Shown: in pieces, positions 21,803 to 33,916 of the stretch | Layout of the letters: each line of letters starts with the position of its first letter | Numbering within the stretch: the stretch's first letter is position 1 | Source of the DNA: Ilyonectria destructans | Lineage: Eukaryota > Ascomycota > Sordariomycetes > Hypocreales > Nectriaceae | Assembly (NCBI GenBank): GCA_020740775.1 | Contig: JAHEWK010000012.1 | Location: forward strand, 248,001 to 312,000 | Length of the DNA: 64,000 bases | Direction of reading: 5' to 3' | Made by a program: the position numbers and the translations under genes | Notes under the pieces: model-generated | Databases searched by the model: none | Seen by the model: only the letters and a program-made list of their open reading frames with translations | Told to the model about the DNA's origin: nothing

Positions 21803-24566
21803 CGTCTGGGTCGTGGCGGCTTATCGAAAAATTACGATATCGGAGCTATCGAATGCATTGAAGCTAGACATCAACACCATCCTGCCAAGCGCCAAAAGCG
21901 CCGTCACAGGACTCTGCGGTCAGCTCGTATCCATCGACAAGGTCTCCGATGTGGTCGATGTCATTCACCCTACGGCTCGCGAGTTCCTCCTATCTCCAGA
22001 CGCTGGAGAATTCACCGTTTCGAAACCGAAAACACATGAAAGGATTGCATTGACATGCTTGCAACTTCTGTCCTCCCACGAGCTGCAACCGCCAAGGAAT
22101 AGGAGGTTTCCATCGCCCCAGCAGAGGCAGGCTGAGCCATCGCCGTTCCTTGATTACGCACTCATGCAGTTCTCGGAACATGTCAATAGCGCATCAGCCG
22201 AGACTGATGAACTACTCCTTGCGTTGGATCGATTCTTTAGGACGACTGCATTGTCCTGGATAGACAGAGTCGCTCGAAAAGGTGATTTGCACTGCCTTAT
22301 CCGAGCATCCAAAAACCTGAAGGCTTACTTAGATCGGAGAGTTAAGTACCACTCCCCACTCAGCGGTCACATCAAGAACATATATGGCTGGTCAGTAGAT
22401 TTGAGCAGGTTGGTGACCAAATTTGGAGCTGCTCTTATTGAAAATCCTTCGTCAATCTACTTTCTCATCCCTCCTCTTTGCCCATCACAGTCTGCCATAT
22501 ACCAACAGTTTAGAAGAAAGCCAGATGGTCTGACGGTAGTTGGGTTCAAGAGCGAGATATGGGATGACTGTGTTGCATCTGTCAGCTTTGGGGACGATGT
22601 CGCTGTAGCTGTTTCTTGTGGCGAGAACCTCATCGCTGTGGGTATGGAATCCAGCGACGTTGGGTTGTACAACCAGAGAAGTTGTCAAAAAGAGGGCGTC
22701 CTCCATATGAAGCATCCAGTTGACCTGGTCCATTTCGCCGACGGCTCTCTCGCGGCTTGCACAACCAGGACAATAACTCTCCAGGACCTCAATGGAAACA
22801 CCATTTGGGAGACTCGGTTGAGATTCCGCTGCATACTTCTTACATCTTCTACAGACGCTATCATCGCAGTGTCTCAACATGGCCATATTCTGAAATGGGA
22901 TATGAAGAGTGGCCAGCTCTTGGATGACCAGACCATTGCGTATAGACACTTTGACAGCGATACTGAGCAGAATGTGCCTGCCGCCAGGGCGCCATCACTA
23001 GCTTCCATCTCACCGGATATGGAAACTCTAGCCCTCGGGTACAGAGGTGGTGCGGTATGTCTTTGGGATCTCGGTAGTGGCGATCTTGTCGGTTGGGCGC
23101 GAGACGAGGAAGACAGACTCGCTGCTAAGCTATTGTTCAATCCGAACCCGGATGCCAATCTCCTACTCGTCATCTATACTAACCACGACCTCTCACTTTA
23201 CGATACGTGGTCGGGAAGCCTAGTCAGCACTCACAAGACTTCCAACGATGTCGGCCTGCTATCGGCGTCCTGTTCCCCAGATGGCCGAACCCTCGCCACA
23301 ACCGATATGCAGGGCAATATGCAGATCTGGGACTTTAGCTCACTCAGCCTCCTCTATCACGTTTTATCTCCGTTTCCCTCCTTCCGGATCCTCAATTTCA
23401 CCTCTGACGGGTCAAGCATAGTGGATGTGATGGATTCAGGCATGCGCATCTGGTCTCCGGCAGCGCTCGTCCGCAAAAACTTCGAGGAGGATAACAGCGT
23501 CAGCGACGACGCGCCGAATCTTCCAGTAATTGAGGGCCAGTACGAATCTCTGCGGACGTCGCGCATAACTGCTCTTTGTTCTCATCCCTCCCTACCGGCC
23601 GTCTTTGCCGGGAAGTACAATGGCGAAGTCCTAGCCTTCAACACGCGCACAGGGCAACGAACATCGGTGCTCTATTCGCACTCTTCAGCATCCTTCATCA
23701 CGGAATTGGCCATCAGCAAAGACAATATTATAGCGTCAAGCGATGTTAGCAGCGCTTTGCAGGTCTGGAAGCTTGTACCAGGTCCATCATCGTCCCTAAA
23801 ACTCGGCAGCCTCTTACTTCGACGGCCACCGACGACGCAAATAAGGCAGCTGTGCTTCAGCGCAAATGGAAACTTCTTGCTCGTGGCAACAACTCTCTCA
23901 GATCATGTCTATAATATGAAAGATGGATCTTACATTGGATCCCTTCACTTTGAAGTTCACGAAAGAGGGATCTGGCGATGGTTATCAGTGCCTGAGCAAG
24001 AAACTACTGAGCAGTTCTCCTTGATAAATGATCGCACACTGAGGAGATATGACGCCCAAAAGTTCCCTAACCAGAGCGAAAGTTCCGATATATTGCTGGA
24101 TTACAGACTACCCGAGGATAGCAAAGGGACGAATATCGACATGGCGGTCATGCACCCGGGCAGTCGTACTCTGGTCCTCGAAATGAGGTATGACTTGGGC
24201 AATGCCTCATGCTCGATTTCCTTCCTGTTCAATCTGAGCCTTGCAACATCCGAGTCGAACGTCAAAACATTGTTGGCGTCCCATAGTGTCTTTTCCAGCT
24301 ATTGCAAGCATTTCATGGGATTCAGTCACCAGGCGCCCCACTTTATCTTTCTGCATCGAAATTCGTGGCTATCCAGCTGCAGCCTCGAGGATTTCGCACA
24401 AAACCGGCATTCGCTGCACTTTTTTGTGCCGGACGAGTACATCTCAACTAGTCACGAAGTTCTCCCGGTAAAGACAGCCGAGGACGATTTCGTCTTTTGT
24501 TTGCATGGTGAACTGGCTATTGTTAAGAACGGGCGTAAATTTCAAGATATAAAGGTATTAAAGTAA
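21803..24566 (+). pseudogene. NLR-like gene, 3' part: winged-helix-like segment and WD40 repeats
   Basis: Continues the exon broken at 16182 in the same phase; 13803-24566 minus introns, transposon and one duplication copy would total 1,617 residues. It starts with VWVVAAYRKITISELSNAL and FIHPTAREFLL-like sequence (here VIHPTAREFLLS), typical of the region after NACHT in fungal NLRs. A helical segment precedes a degenerate WD40 array, for example LASISPDMETLALGYRGG, LWDLGSGDLVGW, LLSASCSPDGRTLAT and MQIWDFSSL. WD40 repeats are the ligand-sensing part in HET-E-type proteins. The native ATG is now 5.6 kb away behind the transposon, so a protein from this half would need a new promoter. No other lesion is seen in this part. 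Confidence 0.85.
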
Positions 24567-24619
24567 CGAGGTAGATTAATGACTAAGAAACAATGACCAG
24601 TCGGGACACAACTAGACAA

Positions 24620-25236
24620 TTATGATAGAAAAAATACCTCCTTGTAGTCGCCCTTTTGTAACGTTGTCCTATTTGGACAACAGTGGTACTCAAACCGAGC
24701 CTCAAAACCCCAGCACAGTATCAACGACAGGGATCGTCCGAGCATGGCGATGAGCATGACAACGGGGAGGCCCATGGTGAAATAAACAACCCAGCCAGTC
24801 GTGCCCACGCCCTTGAACATGCACATCCGGATAAGAAGCCACATAAATGCGCACCAGCCAACTGCCTCGCTAACCATTCCCGTGCTGGGATATTCGACAT
24901 ATCCAGACGAATCCAATGGGGCGATGGGATCTGGGTTGGCAATGACATCTTCCATGTAAACTCTCTGCCTCTGTCTTTCTACTGGAGTGAGCTCGCGAAA
25001 GAGGTACGGAAGTAGTGGATGATTCAAGCGAGAATGGGGACGTAGTATGTTGCAATAATGTAACCGGTCATGACAGCGGCCAGGCCTACACCTTTGGCGT
25101 GCTTGTTGATTCCGTGGAAGGCAACAACCACGCTGCCGCGGTAGGCTTGGCCGATGCAGATTTCCAGGATAAGTGTCGGGATTCCGAGGAAGAAGAGGGC
25201 GATGAAGCAAGGAATGAACCACTGTAGGTATATCAA
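24620..25236 (-). pseudogene. SLC6-type (neurotransmitter:sodium symporter) transporter fragment
   Basis: Minus-strand frames keep the SLC6 family pattern: FFLGIPTLILEICIGQ and YRGSVVVAFHGINK (TM2 and following), MTGYIIATYYVPILA (TM3 region), then after the breaks VYMEDVIANP, TGMVSEAVGW, LCMFKGVG-like MCMFKGVGTTGW and VYFTMGLPVVML. Lesions: TGA at 25024-25026 and TAG at 24979-24981, both where Trp is likely, and a -1 frameshift around 24955-24962. TM1 is missing upstream and family similarity is lost after the GRSLSL motif, so both ends are truncated. Two G-to-A changes on the coding strand are plausible. Nonfunctional remnant; it lies just beyond the NLR gene. Confidence 0.75.
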
Positions 25237-25800
25237 AACGAGGAACGATATTCAGAGGTGCCTCGCCTTAGCCGGGCATTATATGACAAAAACAGGACTG
25301 ATAAGAGGGGCGCATAGTGAGACTGATATAAACTACTGCAGTTCCGAGTCTTGTCTGGGCGGGCTTGGCTCTTGCCCTTGCGTCAGCTCCCTACCCTCCC
25401 GTTGGGTTGAGTAATAATACCCTCTTTAAGCCAAGTTCAGTTGCTGCTCTCGTGTTAGTAGAACAGACGAGACGGTAACTAAATAAGCAGGGCGCTTCAC
25501 ACACCAATTGCTACTCTCCCTTAAGCTTAATCCAGACACCCACAGCTCATCTTCGGAAAATCATTGCCGTTGTCATTGTACAACTTGCAATAGTGCATGT
25601 GATAAAATGAACCACGTCAGAGAAAACAAGTTCAGCGCCTTCAGCTCTCGCTTTCTAGCCAAGCCCCTATTGAGCAGCAACGACAACTGGACTCGAGACT
25701 ACTTCCGTATTCCGTCGCAGCCTCGCACCTAGGAGAACCGTGTTCGCACGGAGAAAAATATTATCTCGTATATATAGCTAAAGGTCTTAGGTCTGCAAGT
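25237..25800. other. Intergenic, nothing recognised
   Basis: 564 bp between the transporter remnant and the 3' end of the WW-domain gene. It probably includes that gene's 3' untranslated region. The first SLC6 helix could not be found here. Confidence 0.45.
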
Positions 25801-28800
25801 CTATATCAAATCTAGCGCCGCCGACGAGTCATAAATTGGAACTACACCTGACGATGGCTGTGAAACAACTACTGTGTTTGTTGCGGACTCAGTGATGATT
25901 GTCTCGACCGCCGCCTGCTCTAACACCGCCTGCTCCAAAATCGCCTGCTCCAACACCTCCTGTTCGAACACTGGCTGCTCTACCACCGGTTCGACAAATG
26001 CTAAAGGGTCATATGGTTCCGACGAGTCGTATACGGGTTGCTCCCACTCCAACGGTTCGTACGCGAATGCCGAGTGAACTGGGTGTTCAGCTACTGGATG
26101 TTCAGATACTGGGTGTTCAGATACTGGATGTTCAGATACTGGGTGTTCAGATACTGGGTGTTCAGATGCTGGGTGTTCAGAGGCTGGCGGTTCAGAGGCT
26201 GGTGGTTCGCAGACTTGCTGTTCAGACACGGTTTGTTCGGATACCGGTTGGTCGGATACAGTCTGGTCAGTTGCGGGTTGGTCAGATGCGGGTTGGTCAG
26301 ATGCGGGCTGGTCAGATGCGGGCTGGTCAAATGCGGGCTGGTCAGATGCGGGCTGGTCAGATGCTGGTTCTTCATATGCCGGCTGTTCGTATGCCGGCTG
26401 TTCAAATGCAGGTTGTTCGTATGTTTGTTGCTCATATACCGGTTGTTCATATGCTTGTTGTTCGTATGCGGGTTGTTCGTATGCGGGTTGTTCGTATGTT
26501 TGTTGCTCATATACCGGTTGTTCGTATGACTGTTGTTCGTATGCTGGTTGTTCGTATGCGGGTTGTTCGTATGTTTGTTGCTCATATACCGGTTGTTCGT
26601 ATGATTGTTGTTCATATGCTGGTTGTTGCTCATATGCAGGCTGCTGACTGTCACCTGCACTCTCTCCTCCACCACCGCCATCTCCACCATCTCCTCCAGC
26701 AAAGTCTCCTCCGCCAAGGTCTCCTCCGCCAAAGTCTCCTCCGCCAAAGTCTCCTCCGCTAAAGTCTCCTCCGGCATCTCCGAGGTCTCCAATCTCGCCC
26801 ACAAGCTCACCGCCGCCGACCAAAAGAGCAGCTCCGCCAACAAGGAGTCCCATCTTTTTCAAATTGCCCTTTGTCCCAAACTTGCCCATTTTCTTGCTAG
26901 CGGTCTTATAGCCCTGGCTCGTATACTTGGCTGCTGCCTTTGTTGCAGACATGAGCCCTGCCCCTGCCATATTCACAGCTCCAGACTTGCCAGCTGCCAT
27001 ACCAGTTACCGGTTGCTCGCCTTGTACTGCCTTCTGGGTTGACTGCAGGCTTGACTTCAGCCCGGGGTGGCTCCACGTAGATAATCCCAATGCCTCGTGC
27101 AAGTAGAGGGGCGCTGACTCTGGAGTTCGCACCTCCTTCCATCCACTCGGAAGTGAAATGACCGGTTTCTGCCATACGCTGGTATTTTTGCTGCGGTTGA
27201 AGTAGTATGGACGGCCATCTGGAGCCTTGCTTTCTTCCCATCCAGGGAGCAATGCAGAATCCCCTGGCATAGTCACTGGCTTGATGTGAGTTCTGAGCCC
27301 TGTGGAATTATGCGCGTACCATGTTCTTCCCGCAAAGTTCCTACGGAGAGTCCAGAGGTTTGCCGGGATGGTCTTGTCAGAGATCTGGATACATTGATCC
27401 GAGTCTCCTGCAAAGTAGGACTTCTCATGCGCGTGTGAGGTAGCCGGGCTGGTCATGAAGCATGGAGCGCAGGAAATGGTTACAATTTCGCCAGTGCTGC
27501 AAATGAGACAGGTATGAGCAGGGACCATTGCCAAAATACCTATCCGAGCCATTAGCATGTTATTTTGTTCATTTTATCACCATGCTTACCCTGCTTGCAC
27601 CAGGTACATTGCCGCAAGGGTGAACCGCCGGGATTGGGGATGACGGGAGACTGCCACGCCGGATTCGCCATCGTGCTGGGCGTACTAATGGTTGTAGCAG
27701 GAGTTGGGGAACCAATGCTACTGTTGATAGTCGCAGGGCTACTTTGCACGGACGAAACTGGTAGCGGACTGTTGGCATAAAGCGTTGCGCTCTGTGGTTG
27801 AGACATAAGGCCAGGATGTTGTGTTTGCTGCCCGGGCACTGACACGGCTGGTTGGACGGCTCTCCGTCGTATTGGCATGTTGGAAGTATTCCCTAGTGCG
27901 GGCTGTAGCGATTGCTGGTTGACATACTGGATCTGCTGGGCTTGCTGGATATTTTGGTTCTGCTGGACATGCTGCTGAGTGTTTTGGGGCTGTTGTGCTT
28001 GGTGAGTCTGCTGTTGGTGCTGTTGCGTGTATTGAGGCTGATACTGGAGATGTTGGGTCTGTTGAGGATTCTGGTTTGGTTGTGCTTGCTGCGTTTGCTG
28101 AACCTGCTGTTGTTGGGGACGTTGATTTTGCTGTGCTTGCTGTGCTTGTTGGCTCTGCTGCTGAGTATACTGGACTTGCTGCTGGAGATTTTGGGCCTGC
28201 TGAGGAAGCTGGTTCTGTTGTGCGAGCGGGGAATGTTGGGTTTGCTGTTGTTGAGGATGCTGGATTTGCTGCTGCTGAGGACGTTGATTTTGCTGTGCTT
28301 GCTGTTGCTGCTGGACCTGTTGCTGTTGTGTGTACTGGGTCTGCTGCTGCTGTTGCTGCTGCTGTTGCTGCTGCTGAGTGTACTGGGCCTGCTGCTGGAG
28401 ATGTTGGGTCTGCTGAGGATGCTGGTTCTGCTGTGCTAGTTGAGGATGCTGAATTTGTTGCTGCTGAGGACGTTGATTTTGCTGGACTTGCTGAACCTGC
28501 TGAACCTGCTGAACTTGCTGGACCTGCTGGACCTGCTGCTGTTGTATGTACTGGGTCTGCTGCTGAGGGGATTGAAGGGTCGACGCGGCATAGACTGGTG
28601 ACTGCTGCTGAGTAAAATGATTCGTCTGGACTTGCTGCTGCTGGGGAGTATGAGGCTGTTGCTGATGGGCTGAGCTAGCATAGACCGACGATTGTTGGTG
28701 GTGCAACTGCTGAGCATATTGGGTATGCTGGATCTGAGGCGACTGCTGGGGCTGCTGAGATAACTGCTGGGTCTGCTGGTGTTGGTTGAACTGAGCCTGT

Positions 28801-28982
28801 TGCTGGAGAGGTTGAGGACTCGACGCAGCATAGAAATTCTGCTGCGGCATCTGCGAAACAGGGCGTGAATGAGGTGGTTGTGCTCCAGGCGTTGAGACAG
28901 GGATCGGCTGGTGCATTTGGGTCTGCGCCTGCGGGGATTGAGCTGGCTGGTATTGAGCCGGCTGGTAAGACATTGTTTTCAA
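25801..28982 (-). CDS. Q-rich, WW-domain protein with tandem YEQ/SDQP/SEHP repeats
   Basis: Two minus-strand exons, 28982-27590 and 27539-25801 (50-bp intron, GTAAGC donor, CTAAT branch, TAG acceptor), give 1,043 residues. Residues 1-440 are dominated by Gln with Pro, His and Ala (prion-like composition). Across the intron six cysteines in three CxxC pairs (459/462, 475/478, 488/491) suggest a zinc site. Two WW domains follow, LPGWEESKAPDGRPYYFN (~561-591) and LPSGWKEVRTPESAPLYLH (~594-623). WW domains bind Pro-rich peptides. A small Gly-rich hydrophobic segment precedes Gly/Asp repeats, then about 200 residues of tandem pentapeptide-like units (YEQPx, SDQPA, SEHPV). A second in-frame ATG at 28973 is possible. 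The function is unknown; the composition suggests a scaffold or condensate-forming protein. Confidence 0.82.
26089..26640 (-). repeat. Coding tandem repeat array in the WW-domain gene
   Basis: Imperfect 15-bp units, and higher-order 45-60-bp units of the YEQPVYEQQTYEQ type, are repeated here. Three blocks can be seen along the coding direction: YEQ units, then SDQPA units, then SEHPV units. Open frames seen on other strands in this stretch are by-products of the repeat. Confidence 0.85.
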
Positions 28983-29531
28983 TTGGCACTGGCCAGTTGA
29001 TGATCTCGTAAGGGCCGGGGAAAGCGGCGGGTCGTTGTAGAGCAGAGAGCTCGCGTCTTTACCACCTAAGTTCTCGTAGAGGCAGCCAAGACAAAGTTGT
29101 GACGGAGGAGAACAAGCATCTCGGCGCGGCGCGAGGCAGAAGAAGCTTGTTTTAAGGACGTGTCAACCTGGTCACGCCTACCGAGGGTGGGAGCGCCGCA
29201 ATCACCGCTTGTTCCGCTGCTGGCTAGCTGGTCTAGGCTAGGTATCAGGATTGGTGCCCGATTTATGGGCCTTTGCAGTGCTTTTCAGCTTTCCTACAGG
29301 TTGTGTTTCTGCATGCACCACACCACTGTGGTCCAGTCTTAGATGGGTGGCGCACTATCGATTTTAATGCGGTTAGCCAAGGCAGACTTCAATCTAGCCC
29401 ATTGCGGAGCCAGCTGCGTTGAAGTGACCATTAAATGTCGGTGGAGATAGAATTAGGGCGCATACTTAGGTAAGAATGGCGATACTCTCTTGAATACTCT
29501 ATCAAAAAGGTTTAATAAAAGTTATATGAAA
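28983..29531. other. Intergenic, nothing recognised
   Basis: 549 bp holding the promoter of the WW-domain gene (minus) and the 3' flank of the F-box gene (minus). No gene is seen. Confidence 0.45.
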
Positions 29532-31289
29532 CTATAACCTTGTGCCATATTTCCCCTCGGATTGCAGTTGGTGAAATGTGCGAAGGTCAAAGACTAGCCT
29601 CTTCAACTCCAAGTGGCAAAGAAAGCACCTACCTCTGGAAAGCCGGAACTCTTCTGTGTTAAAGGAGAGACGGCCTCTATTGACAACAAGGTCTCTGTGC
29701 CCACGAATCCTCGCCGTTTCCTGCCAGCTTTTGATTACAGCCGCTCCGAGTTGTAAGCTGGCACCGAATGTCCCGTTGTCGAGCAAAGTAATGCTCGGAC
29801 TGTTGCTGTCTTTGATCGAGTAGCGGAATATGACTGCCGACCCTGCTTGAATATCCCACAACTCCATAGTCTTGAGCTCGGGCATGTGCGATGCTGTCTG
29901 GCTCACGTTACAGAGGAAGCTATCGTTGATTCGTGCCTGATTAGGGCATTGTATGGTGGCCTTTAGTACTATGTACTGAAGTCTAGGCCATGTATATGGC
30001 TCCGAGATTTTACTAGAGGATAGACTACCTTCGCAGGGCGGCCGATATAGAAGGCCATGTGCAAGCCCAGCTTCTGTTGAGGCCAGCTCCGTTAGCTGCT
30101 GGCAAAGTGATCTTGCGAGTACCACCCCTCCCACATAATCATGGTGTTTCGCTTCACGAATGCCGAGATAACAATCGGCTTCAGGGGAGATGTACAGTTG
30201 TCTTAGTGTAGATGGAAGGTGTGGTAAGAGATGGTCTCGATAATCTGGATAAGGAAAGATGGCATTAGTTTCAGTACCCTATGACGCGAGGCCAAATAAA
30301 AGGCTCAATTGACAACAGGAGAGTGAAGGCTTGAATCAAAACCTACCTTCTCGGCTCGATTCTTGAAGCGACGCGGTAGCATGCTTCACCCACTCATGTC
30401 GAAACATTTTGAGGCTTCGAAAGCTCTCCCGAAACATCTGGGTGAGGCTTTTGATCGAGATGGTCCGAAAGCATTGCCGACGAATTACAAATGCCTTGAT
30501 AATGTCAACCTGTGGAAGCACCTTCTCTGGTTCTCCAAAGTCGAGTGAGAGAGGCAATGTTCCCCGCAGCCTCATCTTGTCCTCGAGTGTTGGGCGGCGC
30601 CGACCCCAGTGCCATCTCCGTCGCCCAGGTAATCCATGTGGTAAGTCTTTTGTCTTACTCGTTGCTTCCATTCTTGCGACATGATAATCGATATACCATT
30701 GCTCGTCGTCCAGATCGGCTTCGGTGATGAATGGGCATTCATCTTCTAAACGAAAGTCTCGATAAAGGTGCTGGTAGTCACTAGGAGAGTGAACACTCAA
30801 CTCCAAGGTCAGACATTTTCGCCACGCGCTGCCGTTTGCATTCGATAAGATGTTCAAGAGATCAAATATGGCGCTGGTGAAAACAGAATTATTCCTTTAT
30901 AAGGTTAGAAAGAGCGCAAATCTGAATAAATGGCGGGAATACACGTACCTAGCGACCGTGACATCATCTTCTGCCGTTCGACAAACCGAACAGTCATAAG
31001 TGTCGAGCTTAATTCGAAGCCAGAGACGGTGAATATGCCCGAGCCTCCTTGCATTTTCCCCGTCGAATATACCTTTGAAGAAGGGCAAGTGAGAAGGATC
31101 AATAACGAAGGTACGAAAGGTGATGTCTTCAAAAAACGCTTGCCATTCGCGAGATACGGCGGTATACTGGGCCAATTTGGAGTAATTATAGCGCTTTTTT
31201 GCCGCATATCCAGCTGGATACCCAGCGGCAATTTCCTCAAGGATAATAAGCCGTACCTCTGAGGGGATCTTTCCCCAAGTCGTCCTCAT
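29532..31289 (-). CDS. F-box-like protein, fungal
   Basis: Three minus-strand exons, 31289-30949, 30894-30347 and 30244-29532, join in frame to 533 residues (introns 54 and 102 bp). The N-terminus WGKIPSEVRLIILEEI is a recognisable F-box-type start, as in fungal F-box/LRR-like proteins, followed by SREWQAFFEDITFRTFVI. The rest has the pattern of these large fungal families: HIHRLWLRI, then long charged regions and a C-terminal domain (MPELKTMELWDIQAG, LSFNTEEFRLSRGRC) with no catalytic motif. F-box proteins select substrates for SCF ubiquitin ligases; the target is unknown. No lesion seen. The third exon start (DYRDHLLPHLPSTLRQLYI) supports the last splice. Confidence 0.78.
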
Positions 31290-32312
31290 GATTAATAAAG
31301 AGTAGTTGAAGGGTATAAATTTAGTGTGGCAAGCCCAAGATTACCGTCGTGTTGGGATGACTTTGTGGAGATTTTCTAGGGTCGAGGGTTAGCTTCTCAA
31401 CTTAACAGGAGACAGATAGATATACCTCATCGTCAGGATAAAGTTTGCAAGAATGAGCTGTGAAGTTAGGGATAGGGACTCACAAGGGTTGCAAATGGTA
31501 AAAGTAAAATACAAATCAACCCTATTGCGCTCTTGCTAAACCTTGTAGAGGTTTTTATTATTCTAAGTCAATCTGTATGGCACAGTGTTACAATATCAGC
31601 AGGTTATGCAGCCTTCAAGTGGTCTTGGTCTTGGTTTGTTGCTTGGCAGTCTTATTGTGGAAATGGGGAGAGCAATGCATTTCATTCTTATAGCTGTAGT
31701 CCCCGAGTCTCTGTCCGTTTTATCCACCCCTGCAACCTCCACTTCGGAGTCCTTGCCTATCAACTCCCTTGCTGTAAATTTTGGGTTTTTTTTTTCTTTT
31801 TTCACCCCGCCATTATTTACCTTCTTCACCTCCTCGTTGCCTTTAGACCATTGTGGATAGCCCTCACCTTCAAAAGGCCTGACACTAACTCCAAACTCAA
31901 TCTCTCAACTCCGGTGACGATATCGTGGGAAACCCTTGAATGGGGCATCCTTGACCTCTAGTGGAAAAACAATTTAACGGCGTCAAGTGAAGAATACACG
32001 TGGGATCCAATGAACGTGACTGAAGGGTTTGCCACAGGGAGCAACCGCCTCTCCACACGAAGATCTTTTATTTTAGAGGCATTCAATATGGCAAAACGGC
32101 GCCGGCGTCATGGGAGGACCAACGAGTGACATATATGCCAAAGTCAGATACTGTGCCTTTGTTCTAGAAAAATAGCCAATCGCCGTGCCCCTCTGGGCAT
32201 TATCGGTCTTCCAATTTCGCATTAACGCTGAAACTTCACGTTGCATAGTTTGAAATGGTATCGACGGACAAGATTGCACAATCAGATGTTCAAATATCCA
32301 ACCCTCTTACTT
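31290..32312. other. Intergenic, about 1 kb, nothing recognised
   Basis: Lies between the F-box gene start (minus) and the 3' end of the thioesterase gene (minus). It contains a T-rich run at 31787-31805. A 142-codon frame at 31533-31961 has no family resemblance and is not called. Confidence 0.45.
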
Positions 32313-33832
32313 CTATTGTATAAGACTATCGCCTTCGGGGAGATTACGCCTCTCATCAAACAAGGCTGTCGACTCTTGCTTTCGTTGAATGTCGCCTAGC
32401 GTTACCCGCCTCCTAGCATCAATATATATCATATGCTCTTCATACGTGTGCGGCAGAACTTTCAGATCCTTTGGCACGGAGAAGGTGTAATTGAATTGGC
32501 CCGTTGATTTTGCAACACCATGCTCAACGTCCCTAACTTTGCTGTCGACACGAACATGCACTCGCGTCATAGGCTTATCGGGGTCCGTATGGCTGGGTTC
32601 AGTACCGTCCTCTTCTAGTAAGGGAGGGTCGGTGTATGCAACCGTCGCGGTCAAGTACAAGACGCTCCCGACGGGGACAGGGTTTCGGAACGTGCAAGGG
32701 TCGGCACTGATGAAGGTTGGTCGTGCATGGGCAAAACTGGCTGCGCAGCAGAATGCTAGCTCAAAAGTCTGCTTCAGGTGAAATCCACCAAAGATCATCG
32801 TTTGGTGCCGGTTACGATATTGAGGTTGCATGATGGCAGCCGTTGACAATTGCGTTTTGGCCATTGATACAACGTTTTTGGGTTGGCGCAGGCTGTTGTT
32901 TGGGTCGTGATATGCGAGTTGTCTGAGCCAGATGCGATGAATCAATGCTGACTCGGGATCATTCGGTTCGGATTGGAGCAGCGAAGCCTTCAACGTTTCC
33001 TTTTTCGATAGCGATTTTGCCTCTCCGGCCTTGAATATTTTTTCTTCCTCTGGCGTGGTGTATACCAGTTTCGGGATGTTGACAGGCTTTCTAGTCGCCG
33101 GATCCAGGGCTACCATGGTGAAGGTGCAGGTAAGGAGGACATCCTCAGGTTTGCTTGGCTCACCTTCGGCCCTGGCCCTGGCAACCTTGCACGTAATCTC
33201 CACACTGCTCCTCCCAGAAGCATACGTAACTTGGCCGCTGTATTCAAGATCGCAGATCTCAGTAAGAGGGTGTGCTATCGTGATTCGGTCCAAAGCGGCC
33301 GTCACCGTAGTAACGCCAGGGCCGGTGTGTTTGTAAACAATGATACCGGAAAGGGCATCGAGATCCATGAATAATGTGCCGAGCCTGAGTTCAACACATC
33401 AGTGAGCTTGATCGATGAAATAGCACCAATTGATCAAGTTGTCTACCTTATGTGGCCAGAAGCGTTGATGTACGTATCGGATAACCAAGGATCCTGCCCG
33501 AGGGGGAGCACGACACGATGATAACTGTCACTCATCTTCTTTGGGGTAAGGTCACGTTCTTCTGCACAGGCATCGGGGCTCTGAGATGCTTTATCCTGCT
33601 GCTGAAGGCGGAAGGCCTCTATCCAAGGCATGGAGCGTCTGGCGTCCGCCAGCCCATGGAATACGCCATCAGTTCGTGCCGAGGTTGTAGCATGGAAACA
33701 GTTTCTTCCGTAGCGGGTCAGTCCAGTGCTTGGCAACCGCTGGGTAGTGATTCGATGCAGTGAAGCAACAGTGCTTCTGGCATCCCTGATCCTGGACATG
33801 ATCGTACGTTGTTGCATTGGGATGTGACGCAT
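32313..33832 (-). CDS. Acyl-CoA thioesterase, two hotdog domains, probably mitochondrial
   Basis: Exons 33832-33447 and 33384-32313 (62-bp intron; junction SGHIR/LGTLFMDLDALSG) encode 485 residues. The first ~60 residues are rich in Arg, Ser and Thr without acids, like a mitochondrial targeting sequence. Two hotdog repeats follow: repeat 1 with RLGTLFMDLDALSGIIVYKH, YSGQVTYASGRSSVEI and TFTMVALDP; repeat 2 with QTMIFGGFHLKQTFELAFC, ISADPCTFRNPVPVGSVLYL and FNYTFSV. The order and spacing are those of ACOT9-like enzymes, which hydrolyse acyl-CoA to free acid and CoA. An alternative in-frame ATG at 33799 would shorten the leader. No lesion seen. Confidence 0.85.
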
Positions 33833-33916
33833 TGGGATGTGACTGACGCATCTTCCAGGTTGGCTGGCGCGACGCGGGGGAAGCGTGGGGTTGCAATCTG
33901 GTGAGTCTTGGATGCC

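Noticed and set aside
26089..26640. Regular spaced repeats resembling a CRISPR array
   Set aside because: No unique spacers, units are codon-phased and translate to YEQ/SDQP/SEHP; the genome is eukaryotic.
25899..26843. Long open frames on both strands in the repeat region (250-290 codons)
   Set aside because: They are by-products of the 15-bp coding repeat of the WW-domain gene; low-complexity VRMRVV or NNxHTN patterns with no family.
27912..28615. Plus-strand Leu- or Ala/Val-rich frames
   Set aside because: They are the complement of the CAG/CAA-rich Q-tract; composition is explained by that.
31533..31961. 142-codon plus-strand frame as a gene
   Set aside because: Includes a phenylalanine run from a T-tract and has no recognisable domain.
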